Shown: positions 1-6,400 of the stretch, piece by piece
How positions within the stretch are numbered: position 1 is the stretch's first letter
Layout: the number at the start of each line of letters is the position of its first letter
NCBI GenBank assembly: GCA_013811805.1
Contig: JACCUM010000185.1
Span: 1-12,151, forward strand
DNA: 12,151 bases
Direction: 5' to 3'
Origin: Geodermatophilaceae bacterium
GTDB lineage: Bacteria > Actinomycetota > Actinomycetes > Mycobacteriales > Geodermatophilaceae
The notes under the pieces: generated by a model
The model's database searches: none
The model's input: the letters and a program-made list of their open reading frames with translations, nothing else
What the model was told of the DNA's origin: nothing
Translations under genes and position numbers: made by a program

Positions 1-737
1 TCGTGGCCGACGAGCCGGTCTCCGCCCTCGACGTCTCGGTCCAGGCTCAGGTGATCAATCTGCTGGAGGAGTTGCAGGGCGAGTTCGGACTGACCTATCT
101 GGTGATCGCCCACGACCTCGCCGTCGTCCGGCACATCAGCGACACGGTGGGTGTCATGTACCTCGGTCGATTGGTCGAGCAGGCAGCCTCCGACGATCTG
201 TACGCCGAGCCGCTGCACCCGTACACCCGCGCGCTGATGTCGGCCGTTCCCGTGCCTGACCCGGACGTCGAGGATCGGCGTGAACGGATCCTGCTCGCCG
301 GTGACCTGCCGTCCCCGGCCAATCCACCGAGCGGTTGCCGATTCCACACGCGCTGCCCGTGGCGGCAGGAAACCCGCTGCGACGACGAGGAGCCACAGCT
401 TCGCGAGCTGTCCTCGCCGACGAGCGTCGCGCCGACCGGCGCCGCGCGTACCGACGGCTCGGGTGCGGAAGCGTTGCCCACGAACGGCTCGGGTACCGAC
501 GGGCCGGGTACGACGGGCGTCGGGACGAGTGGCTTGCCATCGAACGACCCGTCGACCTCGCGGGGGATTGCTCCCGCCGCGCACCTGGTGGCCTGCCATT
601 GGGCCGAGGACATCCGCGACGGTCATCTCCGCCCGAAGTCCGCAGATCAGGTGGCCGCCGACCAGGGGGTGTACATCGCCGCCGAAGGCGGACTGGATCC
701 GGCCGCCGTCATCGGCGCCGGCCGGGACGCCGTCTAA
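1..737 (+). CDS. Oligopeptide/dipeptide ABC transporter ATP-binding protein, 3' part
   Basis: C-terminal part of the cytoplasmic ATPase that powers uptake of di- or oligopeptides (OppD/OppF/DppF type). The reading frame is open at the left edge, so the gene starts outside the window and the GTG at 3 is an internal Val codon. Visible in order, counting from that codon: the end of Walker B with its catalytic Glu (VADEP) and D-loop (SALD), the H-loop His37 in VIAHDLAVV, then the oligopeptide-family C-terminal domain (HPYTRALMSAVP at about 72-83, then LAGDLPSPANPPSGCRFHTRC). This domain carries the Cys pattern Cys112, Cys118, Cys126 and Cys198 (VACHW). Between the third and fourth Cys is a low-complexity Gly/Ser/Thr/Pro insert of about 50 residues not normally found in the family. 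No later gene of the transporter follows, so this is probably the last gene of its operon. Confidence 0.95.
   Translation, partial: VADEPVSALDVSVQAQVINLLEELQGEFGLTYLVIAHDLAVVRHISDTVGVMYLGRLVEQAASDDLYAEPLHPYTRALMSAVPVPDPDVEDRRERILLAGDLPSPANPPSGCRFHTRCPWRQETRCDDEEPQLRELSSPTSVAPTGAARTDGSGAEALPTNGSGTDGPGTTGVGTSGLPSNDPSTSRGIAPAAHLVACHWAEDIRDGHLRPKSADQVAADQGVYIAAEGGLDPAAVIGAGRDAV
417..575 (+). repeat. Low-complexity Gly/Ser/Thr-rich insert in the ABC ATPase
   Basis: In-frame segment, about residues 139-191 of the visible protein, made of degenerate units such as DGSG, NGSG, TDGPG and GVGTSG. In the DNA the core ACGGCTCGGGT occurs twice, at about 454 and 484. It probably arose by slippage and forms a flexible loop between the third and fourth Cys of the C-terminal domain. 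The frame is kept through it. Confidence 0.7.
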
Positions 738-760
738 CGAGCATTTCCCACCCGAGAGCC

Positions 761-782
761 GGACGTTATGCGCATAACGTCC
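761..782. repeat. Perfect 22-bp palindrome, copy 1
   Basis: Two 11-bp half sites, GGACGTTATGC and its exact complement, meet with no spacer, beginning 24 bp after the ABC ATPase stop codon. As RNA it could form a 9-bp stem with a GCGC tetraloop. A near-identical copy begins 41 bp downstream. It may be an operator for a dimeric regulator, a transcription-end hairpin of the transporter operon, or one member of a dispersed palindromic repeat family; the sequence alone does not decide. Confidence 0.85.
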
Positions 783-801
783 CGAGATCGGTCCGTTTCC
801 G

Positions 802-823
802 GGACGTTATGCGGATAACGTCC
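802..823. repeat. Near-perfect 22-bp palindrome, copy 2
   Basis: Same element as at 761-782 with one change in the centre (GCGG instead of GCGC). The outer 9-bp arms GGACGTTAT/ATAACGTCC are intact. The two copies are 41 bp apart centre to centre, close to four helical turns. The second copy ends about 20 bp before the point where homology to a truncated gene begins, so it may mark a rearrangement junction. Confidence 0.85.
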
Positions 824-842
824 GGGGGTTGGGCGCCCGACG

Positions 843-1239
843 GGTCTCTATCCGCACCTCCTGAGCCGGCTCGTCCGGCATCCTGGGGTCGGCTTCCTTC
901 TCGTCTCCAGCCACGCGAACGGCGGAATGATTCTGGGCCGCAACGGTTCTGTACGCTTGGAGACCGGCGAGGTCACCGGCGCTGATCCGCTGGCCAACTA
1001 CGGCCCGCACGCCCGCGAGCAGGTCACACGGACCAACGAATTCTGACAACTGCCCGGACATCGTGGTCAACAGCGCGTACGACCCGGAGACCGACGAGGC
1101 CTCCGCCTTCGAGATGCACGTGGCCTCGCATGGGGCCCTGGGTGGGCCGCAGCGTCAGGGCTTCGTGCTCTATCCGTGCGAGTTCACCATGCCACCGGTC
1201 CCGATCGTCGGTGCCGAGAGTCTGCATCGTGTCCTGTGA
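843..1239 (+). pseudogene. C-terminal remnant of alkaline phosphatase/phosphodiesterase-like protein
   Basis: Two adjacent frames together give one recognisable C-terminus. The first (843-1043) reads YPHLLSRLVRHPGVGFLLVS, then a segment ending in DPLANYGPHA. The second (about 1045-1239) reads CPDIVVNSAYDPETDEASAF, then HGALGGPQRQGFVLYPCEF and ends with an AESLHRVL tail before TGA. I recognise this as the end of the actinobacterial membrane-associated alkaline phosphatase/type I phosphodiesterase-like family, whose proteins are several hundred residues long. Only about 130 residues remain, with no start and none of the catalytic domain. One extra base, probably the T at 1044, creates the TGA at 1044-1046; removing it restores FDNCPDIVVNS. 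The family assignment is from memory of the motif pattern; that it is broken is seen directly. Confidence 0.75.
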
Positions 1240-1315
1240 GGTTGGCGCTCGAATCGAGCAGACATCTTACCCCCCGAACCGGCCTTGGCCGATGCGGGCC
1301 GCGTACGGTCGACGG

Positions 1316-1732
1316 ATGCCTGACACGCGATTCCATCTCGCCGTCCCGGTCGACGATCTGGCTGCCGCCACCACGTTCTACGGCGAGGTACTGGGCTGCA
1401 GGCCCGGCCGTCGTTCCGGGCAGTGGGCGGATTGGGATCTGTACGGACATCAGTTCGTCACCCATCTGGCCTCCGGCGCGGGCACCCGGGCGCACAACCA
1501 CGTCGACGGCCACGAAGTGCCGGTACCGCACTTCGGCGTACTGCTGCCGGTCGAGGAGTTCCAGGCCCTGGCCGAGCGGTTGCGCACGGCGGGCACCTCC
1601 TTCGTGATCGAGCCATACCTCCGCTTCGCCGGAGAGCCAGGGGAGCAATGGACGATGTTCTTCCTCGATCCGGCCGGTAATGCCTTGGAGTTCAAAGCAT
1701 TCGCCGACGACTCGCAGGTCTTTGCCACCTGA
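1316..1732 (+). CDS. VOC family protein (glyoxalase/dioxygenase fold)
   Basis: Protein of 138 residues of the vicinal-oxygen-chelate superfamily: FHLAVPVDDL at the N-terminus, FYGEVLGC, a central VPVPHFGVLL segment, and a TMFFLDPAGNALEFKAF C-terminus. The expected metal-site residues (His in FHLAV, His in PHFG, Glu in LEFK) are present. The substrate is unknown. The frame is open further upstream to 1130, but the family starts at MPDTRFHLAVPV and ATG 1316 is preceded by a -10-like TACGGT at 1304-1309, six bases before the start, which suggests a leaderless transcript; no Shine-Dalgarno is visible. Its stop shares one base with the start of the RidA-family gene, so the two are probably co-expressed. 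Confidence 0.9.
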   Translation: MPDTRFHLAVPVDDLAAATTFYGEVLGCRPGRRSGQWADWDLYGHQFVTHLASGAGTRAHNHVDGHEVPVPHFGVLLPVEEFQALAERLRTAGTSFVIEPYLRFAGEPGEQWTMFFLDPAGNALEFKAFADDSQVFAT

Positions 1733-2115
1733 TGGAGATCGAGGCGCACGACCCCACCGAGGGCGTTTATCCCACGGACAACTGGGTTCACGCGATGGAG
1801 GTGCGCGGCGCGGAGCGACTGCTCTTCGTGAGCGGGACCATGGGCTTGAACGCCGACGGCAGCCCTGGTGCCTCGCTGGACGAGCAGTTGGAACTGGTCT
1901 GGGTAAACATCCGAGCGATCCTTGCCTCGGCCGGCATGACCCTCGAGCACGTCGTACGCGTCACGAGCTATCTGCGTGATGTCTCCTACGCGTCGGCCAA
2001 CGCCGCCGCTCGGGTCCATGCGCTCGGCGGACGAGCCGTCCCGACCACGGCCATCGTCGTACAGACGCTGGACAGTGACTGGTTGGTGGAGATCGAAGTG
2101 ATCGCAGCCGCCTGA
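1732..2115 (+). CDS. RidA (YjgF/YER057c/UK114) family protein
   Basis: Protein of 127 residues, normal length for the family, which forms trimers with active sites between subunits; classical members hydrolyse reactive enamine/imine intermediates. Family features: LLFVSGTMGLNADG near residue 30, the helix LELVWVNIRAILASAGMTLE, VVRVTSYLRDV, and the terminal LVEIEVIAA strand. The Arg that binds the substrate carboxylate in classical RidA (Arg105 in E. coli, counted back from EIEAIA) falls here on a Thr of VPTTAIVV. The protein therefore probably belongs to one of the Rid subgroups without that Arg and may not be an imine deaminase. Its ATG overlaps the VOC stop by one base (TGATG) with no separate Shine-Dalgarno, so translation is likely coupled. 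Confidence 0.93.
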   Translation: MEIEAHDPTEGVYPTDNWVHAMEVRGAERLLFVSGTMGLNADGSPGASLDEQLELVWVNIRAILASAGMTLEHVVRVTSYLRDVSYASANAAARVHALGGRAVPTTAIVVQTLDSDWLVEIEVIAAA

Positions 2116-2139
2116 GCTGATGAACACAGGGGCCAGGTC

Positions 2140-2457
2140 ATGGACATCGGCGGGGCCTTCGTCGCACACTGGGGCATGGGCGTTACCCCGCTGCCCCGTC
2201 GAGGGGGAGTTCTGTCCGGCCGAGATGCTGCGGCCCGCATGCTCCGAGTCAGCTATCACCCCGACGTCGCCCGCGTCGTTCTGTCCATCTGGGACCACGA
2301 CGTCTGCATGGCCACCCTTCGCCTCGCCCCTGAGGACGTGCCCGAACTCGTCCGAGGTCTGACTGCCGCTCTGGTTCCGCCGGTGACCCGACCGGCCAAC
2401 GGGTCGTCCCCCATGGCTATCCCGATCACACCTCCGCCCAGCGCGGCCACCGCGTGA
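2140..2457 (+). CDS. Small hypothetical protein, actinobacterial type
   Basis: ORF of 105 codons beginning 24 nt after the RidA-family stop, on the same strand. The central part, from LRVSYHPDVARVVLSIWDHD to CMATLRLAPEDVPELVRGL, has the alternating strand-strand-helix look of a small conserved actinobacterial protein; I have seen similar segments without a known function. The N-terminus (to about residue 34) is rich in Gly and Arg, and the C-terminus is a Pro/Ala tail. ATG 2140 is chosen because a weak purine stretch (AGGGG) lies about 9 nt upstream; an internal ATG near residue 34 is possible. The C-terminal tail ends 9 bp from the convergent MFS gene. Function unknown. Confidence 0.6.
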   Translation: MDIGGAFVAHWGMGVTPLPRRGGVLSGRDAAARMLRVSYHPDVARVVLSIWDHDVCMATLRLAPEDVPELVRGLTAALVPPVTRPANGSSPMAIPITPPPSAATA

Positions 2458-2472
2458 GCTGACGGCTCAGCT
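2457..2472. terminator. Possible bidirectional terminator hairpin
   Basis: AGCTGA-CGGC-TCAGCT forms a perfect 6-bp stem with a 4-nt loop exactly between two convergent genes. It includes the last base of the TGA at 2455-2457 and the complement of the MFS stop at 2467-2469. There is no T-tract and the stem is short, so this is a weak candidate. Confidence 0.4.
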
Positions 2473-3729
2473 GGCGACCGCCGGGACCGGATCGGGCTGG
2501 TGCGCAGCTGCGATCTGAAGGCGGTGCCGCCGCAACAGCCGCCACAACAGGATCGCCAAGACCACTTGCAGGACACCGGAAATCACGAACGTCGCCGGAA
2601 CGCTGGTCAGCCTGGCGACGACGCCGCCGAGCAGAGCTCCGATCGGGATCAGTCCCCAGACCAATGTTCGGTAGGCACCCTGAACCCGGCCGAAGAGCTG
2701 CTCCGGGATCAACGCCTGACGCAGCGAGATGCTCAGCACATTGAAGACCGAGACTGACAACGCCACGGCGCCGAAGAATGCAGCGCCGACCCAGACATTG
2801 CTCGTCAACCCGATGCCGATGGCTGCGCCGCCGGTCACCGCGGAGCTGAGTACAAGGGTGGCGATTCGTCCCAGCTTGGCGGCGATCCGCGCCGCGGCCA
2901 GGCCGCCGAGCAGACCGCCGACTCCGAACGAGACCAGGAAGACACCGAACGCGCTCTCCGGCAGGCCGAGAGTGTCGACGACATAGAGCACCAACAGGCT
3001 GTCGGCCATGGTCTCGGCGGCCGCTACCAGCCCGACGATGACGGCAAGGCCGCGTAACAGTTCGTGCCCGCGCAGCCAGCGAAGCCCTTCCCGGATGTCG
3101 GCGCGGATGGTGGTCGACCCGGTTTGTGCCCGCCCGTCGCGCGCCGGGCGCAGGTTGCCCACGATGCTGAGAATGAGGAGGGCCGCGAGCAGGTAAGCGA
3201 CCGCGGCACTGACGAACGGCGCGATCACCAACCAGGCGAACAACAACGATCCCGCCGGAGCGGCGAGAAACGCCTGGGTCACCACCTCGGCCGAGGACAG
3301 CGGACCGTTCGCCCGGTCCAGCTGGTCGCGACGAACCACCTGCGGCAACATCGCCCGCGACGCGCTGTCGTACACGGTCTCAGCGACGCCAAGGACGAAC
3401 GTCACGAGGTAGAGCAACACCAGGCTGACCTGATCGATCGCGATGGCGGCCACCAGCATGGTGACCACGCCCGCCCGTACGAGGTTGGCTGATGACATCG
3501 CCCGCCGTCGGTCCATCCGGTCGACCAACGCTCCCGAGGGGATCGCGAACAACAGCCAGGGCAGGAACGACAACGAGGTGAGCGCGCCGACCAGGAGCGG
3601 ATCGCGGGTCAGCGTGATCGCCAGCAGCGGGATGGCCGTACGGACGATGCCGTCGCCGAGGTTGGACACCGCGCTGGCGATCAGCAGCCGCCAGAAATTA
3701 CTTCCCAGCGGGTCCTTGGGCCGAGTCAC
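2467..3729 (-). CDS. MFS transporter (EntS/MFS_3-like exporter)
   Basis: Integral membrane protein of 420 residues, probably 12 hydrophobic segments by eye, of the major facilitator superfamily. Motif A between segments 2 and 3 is clear: G66-A-L-V-D70-R-M-D-R74-R75-R. The segment from MLPQVVRRDQLDRANGPLSS and the second-half ALIPEQLFGRVQGAYRT are typical of the EntS/macrolide-efflux-like branch, so it probably exports a small molecule by proton exchange. The substrate cannot be read from the sequence. The start is GTG, overlapping the regulator stop by 4 nt (GTGA) without its own Shine-Dalgarno, which suggests translational coupling and control by that regulator. Confidence 0.93.
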   Translation of the reverse strand: MTRPKDPLGSNFWRLLIASAVSNLGDGIVRTAIPLLAITLTRDPLLVGALTSLSFLPWLLFAIPSGALVDRMDRRRAMSSANLVRAGVVTMLVAAIAIDQVSLVLLYLVTFVLGVAETVYDSASRAMLPQVVRRDQLDRANGPLSSAEVVTQAFLAAPAGSLLFAWLVIAPFVSAAVAYLLAALLILSIVGNLRPARDGRAQTGSTTIRADIREGLRWLRGHELLRGLAVIVGLVAAAETMADSLLVLYVVDTLGLPESAFGVFLVSFGVGGLLGGLAAARIAAKLGRIATLVLSSAVTGGAAIGIGLTSNVWVGAAFFGAVALSVSVFNVLSISLRQALIPEQLFGRVQGAYRTLVWGLIPIGALLGGVVARLTSVPATFVISGVLQVVLAILLWRLLRRHRLQIAAAHQPDPVPAVAS

Positions 3730-4367
3730 CGGCGGGGCTCAGCGGTGGTGTGGGGGTCCAACAGCGGCAACAGCCGCGGGTCCAGGGGGAACACCGACAC
3801 GTGTACCTCGACCCGCGAGCTGTCCTCCGGCGGGGGATCGCCAGCCTCCGTGGACTCGGTTCGCCGGTAGCGGCCGAGCACCTCGGTGAGTTCGTCCTTG
3901 AGCGCAACTGCTTCCTCGGCGGTCAACTGAAACCGGCTGACTGTTTGCACCATGGCGTCCCGCCACTCGGCGGGCTGGTCGGGCCAGGTCTGCAGAGCGT
4001 CCATCATCCGTCGGTGGGCGGCATCCAGGGTTCCGCGGACCACCATGTCCGCGGCGGCTCGCAGCCCAGGTCGGCGGATCATCTCGTGGTCGTTGAAGCC
4101 CCATCCGCCGGTGGCCGGCCGCCACCAGCGCTCGCGGCCGTTGCCGCCGGCGGCCTCCTCGATGAACCCGTGCCGGGCCAGTTGGCGCAGGTGGTAGCTA
4201 GTGGCTCCGCTGGATTCGGCGAGATCGTCGGCGAGCACCGTCGCGGTCGCCCGGCCGCGTACCTCGAGCCGCTCCAGGAGGGCAAGTCTCATCGGGTGCG
4301 CTAGGGCCTTGAGCGAGGTCGGATCCAGCCAGCGTTCCGGCTCGGACCGGCGCTCCGTAGGGGCCAC
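3726..4367 (-). CDS. ArsR-like winged-helix transcriptional regulator
   Basis: Protein of 213 residues. The N-terminal winged helix (about 15-80) has LKALAHPMRLALLERL, then the recognition region SSGATSYHLRQLARHGFIEE and a wing with GRERWWRPATGGW: the HTH_20/ArsR pattern common in one-component repressors of efflux genes. The C-terminal 120 residues (FNDHEMIRRPGLRAAADMVV onward) have no metal-binding Cys cluster, so the ligand is probably not a metal. It most likely represses itself and the overlapping MFS gene. Start GTG at 4367: a -10-like TAAGTT lies six bases upstream and there is no Shine-Dalgarno, as expected for a leaderless message. Confidence 0.92.
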   Translation of the reverse strand: MAPTERRSEPERWLDPTSLKALAHPMRLALLERLEVRGRATATVLADDLAESSGATSYHLRQLARHGFIEEAAGGNGRERWWRPATGGWGFNDHEMIRRPGLRAAADMVVRGTLDAAHRRMMDALQTWPDQPAEWRDAMVQTVSRFQLTAEEAVALKDELTEVLGRYRRTESTEAGDPPPEDSSRVEVHVSVFPLDPRLLPLLDPHTTAEPRR

Positions 4368-4373
4368 AGCAGG

Positions 4374-4414
4374 AACTTATGACAGCAAAGGAACCTTTGC
4401 AAGCATCTCTTTGC
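4374..4414 (-). promoter_or_regulatory. Promoter and operator of the ArsR-like/MFS operon
   Basis: On the minus strand, -35 TTGCAA (4397-4402), a 17-bp spacer and -10 TAAGTT (4374-4379) place transcription start at or beside the GTG at 4367. The spacer contains the inverted repeat GCAAAGG-AA-CCTTTGC (plus-strand 4385-4400), and a third half-site CTTTGC lies at 4409-4414. A repressor bound here would cover the -35 and spacer, consistent with autoregulation. Sites are seen; binding is inferred. Confidence 0.6.
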
Positions 4415-4427
4415 GGTTAGTCCGGCG

Positions 4428-6209
4428 TCAGCGCAGCGAGCGGTTCACCGCCGAGACGACACCGAGCAGGGAGGCGGTGACGATATTCGGGTCGATTCCC
4501 ACGCCCCAGAGCACCTGGTCACCGAGGGCGCACTCAACATAGGCGGCGGCGACGGCGTCCCCGCCCGAGGACAGCGCATGCTCGGCGTAGTCCAGCACTC
4601 GGACGTCGACGCCGAGCGCGTTCAGCGCATCGATGAACGCAGCGATCGGCCCATTCCCGCGGCCGGTGACGGTCTGGGCGACACCGTCGAAGACGATCTC
4701 GGCCACGAGTTCGTCGTCCGCGCCAGCCTCGGCTGCGTTCCGATGGGCATGCAAGGCCAGGCGGCCCCACGTCGCGCCGGGATCGGGCAGGTACTCCGAA
4801 CGGAACGCCGACCACATGGCTTCCGGACTGACCTCACCGCCCTCGCCCTCGGTGAAGGACTGGATGACCTGGCTGAACTCGATCTGTAGTCGCCGGGGCA
4901 GGTCCAGGTGGTGCTCGGTCTTCATGATGTAGGCGACGCCACCCTTGCCGGACTGGCTGTTCACCCGGATTACCGCCTCGTACGTACGTCCGACGTCTCG
5001 AGGATCGATCGGCAGATACGGTACGGCCCAGGCGATTTCATCCACCGTACGGTCAACGGCCGCGGCATCGCGGGCCATCCAGTCGAAGCCCTTGTTGATC
5101 GCGTCCTGGTGCGATCCCGAGAAGGCCGTGTAGACCAGATCGCCGCCGTACGGGTGCCGCTCGTGTACCGGCAGTTGGTTGCAGTACTCGACCGTACGGC
5201 GGACCTCGTCGATGTCGGAGAAGTCGATCTTGGGGTCGATGCCCTGACTGAACAGGTTCATGCCCAGCGTCACCAGACAGACGTTGCCGGTCCGCTCCCC
5301 GTTGCCGAACAAGCAACCTTCGATCCGATCGGCGCCGGCCTGGAATCCCAGTTCGGCAGCGGCCACCGCCGTACCGCGGTCGTTGTGCGGATGCAGGGAC
5401 AGCACGACGTTCTCGCGGTGAGCCAGATGCCGGTGCATCCACTCGATCGAGTCCGCGTAGACGTTGGGAGTGGACATCTCGACGGTTGCCGGCAGGTTGA
5501 TGATGACCGGCCGGTCGTGCGAGGGCTCCCAGATCTCGTTGACCGAGTTGCAGACCTCGGCGGCGTACGGGAGTTCGGTCCCGGTGTAGGACTCCGGCGA
5601 GTACTCGAAGCGTACGAACGTGTCTCGCATGTATTCAGCGTGTTTGAGGCATTGCTGCGCGCCGTTGCGTGCGATCTCGGTGATCCCGTCGGTGTCCAGG
5701 CCGAACACGACGCGACGCTGCAGGGTCGAGGTCGAGTTGTAGAGGTGCACGATCGCCTCGCGGGCCCCCCGGATCGACTCGAAGGTCCTTTCGATCAACT
5801 CGTCGCGGGCCTGCGTGAGCACCTGGATCGTCACATCCTCCGGGATGAGGTCGGCTTCGATGATCTGTCGGACGAAGTCGAAGTCGGTCTGGCTTGCGGC
5901 CGGAAAGCCGACCTCGATCTCCTTGTAGCCCATGCCGACCAGCAGCTTGAACATGCGCAGCTTCCGGGCTGGGGTCATCGGGTCGATCAGCGCCTGGTTG
6001 CCGTCGCGTAGGTCGACGGCACACCACAGTGGGGTCCGGTCGATGACGCGGTCCGGCCAGCTCCGATCGGGCAGCGTGATCCCGCCGTACGGCTGGTATT
6101 TGTGGATCGGCATCCTGGAAGGTCGTTGCCGCACACCGTGATCGACGGTTGACGGATGGCCACGGGTCGGCGCTGGGAGAGAGTTGACGTCGTACGAGGT
6201 GGTGCTCAC
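4428..6209 (-). CDS. leuA: 2-isopropylmalate synthase
   Basis: Cytoplasmic enzyme of 593 residues catalysing acetyl-CoA + 2-oxoisovalerate to 2-isopropylmalate, the first committed step of leucine synthesis. The TIM-barrel catalytic domain shows DLRDGNQALIDPM (Arg68, Asp69), the metal-binding HPHNDRG (His273, His275) and GCLFGNGERTGN near 298-309. The C-terminal part from about 450 is the leucine-sensing regulatory domain (GNGPIAAFIDALNALGVDV). The length and the N-terminal extension match the long actinobacterial LeuA type. Start GTG 6209 is supported by AGGAG (plus-strand 6218-6222) eight bases upstream; an internal Met33 (MPIHKYQPYG) is also a common family start region. It is preceded by a leader with a Leu-rich peptide, so expression probably responds to leucyl-tRNA charging. 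No leuB/C/D is nearby. Confidence 0.98.
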   Translation of the reverse strand: MSTTSYDVNSLPAPTRGHPSTVDHGVRQRPSRMPIHKYQPYGGITLPDRSWPDRVIDRTPLWCAVDLRDGNQALIDPMTPARKLRMFKLLVGMGYKEIEVGFPAASQTDFDFVRQIIEADLIPEDVTIQVLTQARDELIERTFESIRGAREAIVHLYNSTSTLQRRVVFGLDTDGITEIARNGAQQCLKHAEYMRDTFVRFEYSPESYTGTELPYAAEVCNSVNEIWEPSHDRPVIINLPATVEMSTPNVYADSIEWMHRHLAHRENVVLSLHPHNDRGTAVAAAELGFQAGADRIEGCLFGNGERTGNVCLVTLGMNLFSQGIDPKIDFSDIDEVRRTVEYCNQLPVHERHPYGGDLVYTAFSGSHQDAINKGFDWMARDAAAVDRTVDEIAWAVPYLPIDPRDVGRTYEAVIRVNSQSGKGGVAYIMKTEHHLDLPRRLQIEFSQVIQSFTEGEGGEVSPEAMWSAFRSEYLPDPGATWGRLALHAHRNAAEAGADDELVAEIVFDGVAQTVTGRGNGPIAAFIDALNALGVDVRVLDYAEHALSSGGDAVAAAYVECALGDQVLWGVGIDPNIVTASLLGVVSAVNRSLR

Positions 6210-6239
6210 GATCGGTGCTCCTACCTGGATGTCGCGTCC

Positions 6240-6328
6240 CCGCTCGGGTCGTTCACGAGCGGAGGTGACCGGCGCAACAGAGAACCCGCGACGAGGGGCC
6301 GGCCTAGGAGTGAGGGGCCTCGTCGCGG
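6240..6328 (-). promoter_or_regulatory. leuA leader hairpins (attenuator)
   Basis: Hairpin 1: arms 6318-6328 and 6286-6296 pair over 11 bp (GCGCGACGAGG-type arm), with the 5' arm inside the leader peptide ORF just after the Leu codons and the leader stop codon in the loop. Hairpin 2: CCGCTCG/CGAGCGG, 7 bp with a 9-nt loop (6240-6262), just upstream of the leuA Shine-Dalgarno. A ribosome waiting at the Leu codons would cover part of the first arm, so leucine supply could decide which fold forms. Which hairpin acts as terminator or anti-terminator is not clear; neither has a long U-tract. Confidence 0.65.
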
Positions 6329-6354
6329 CGGCTAAGGAGCAGAACGCCGTTCAT
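6304..6354 (-). CDS. leuL: Leucine leader peptide (LeuL-like)
   Basis: A 16-residue ORF, MNGVLLLSRRDEAPHS, in the leuA leader about 95 nt upstream of the leuA start. Residues 5-7 are three consecutive Leu codons (CTG CTC CTT), the mark of ribosome-mediated attenuation peptides. Its 3' half (Arg-Arg-Asp-Glu codons) forms the 5' arm of a strong hairpin. No clear Shine-Dalgarno is seen; a -10-like TACGCT (plus-strand 6370-6375) would give a message starting only a few nucleotides before the ATG. Confidence 0.8.
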   Translation of the reverse strand: MNGVLLLSRRDEAPHS

Positions 6355-6388
6355 GTTGATCGCGAGCTTAGCGTAACCCGCGGCACGG

Positions 6389-6394
6389 TACTCT
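6389..6394 (+). promoter_or_regulatory. -10 element of the toxin-antitoxin operon
   Basis: TACTCT lies exactly six bases before the antitoxin ATG at 6401, and no Shine-Dalgarno is present, which suggests a leaderless message. No convincing -35 is seen. It lies within the 46 bp separating the antitoxin start from the divergent leuA leader peptide start. Confidence 0.45.
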
Positions 6395-6400
6395 TCTGCC

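Noticed and set aside
335..985. Plus-strand ORF of 216 codons within and after the ABC ATPase gene
   Set aside because: Arg-rich shadow frame of the ABC ATPase and of the phosphatase-like remnant.
1130..1315. Upstream extension of the VOC gene to a GTG/ATG at 1130
   Set aside because: The added 62 residues overlap the phosphatase-like remnant and are not part of the VOC fold; ATG 1316 fits the family start.
1450..2298. Minus-strand ORF (282 codons) opposite the VOC and RidA-family genes
   Set aside because: Mirrors the codon pattern of two clear plus-strand genes and has no family motifs.
4908..6011. Long plus-strand ORF (367 codons) opposite leuA
   Set aside because: Antisense shadow of a strongly conserved enzyme in GC-rich DNA; its translation is Asp/Val/Arg-rich without recognisable motifs.
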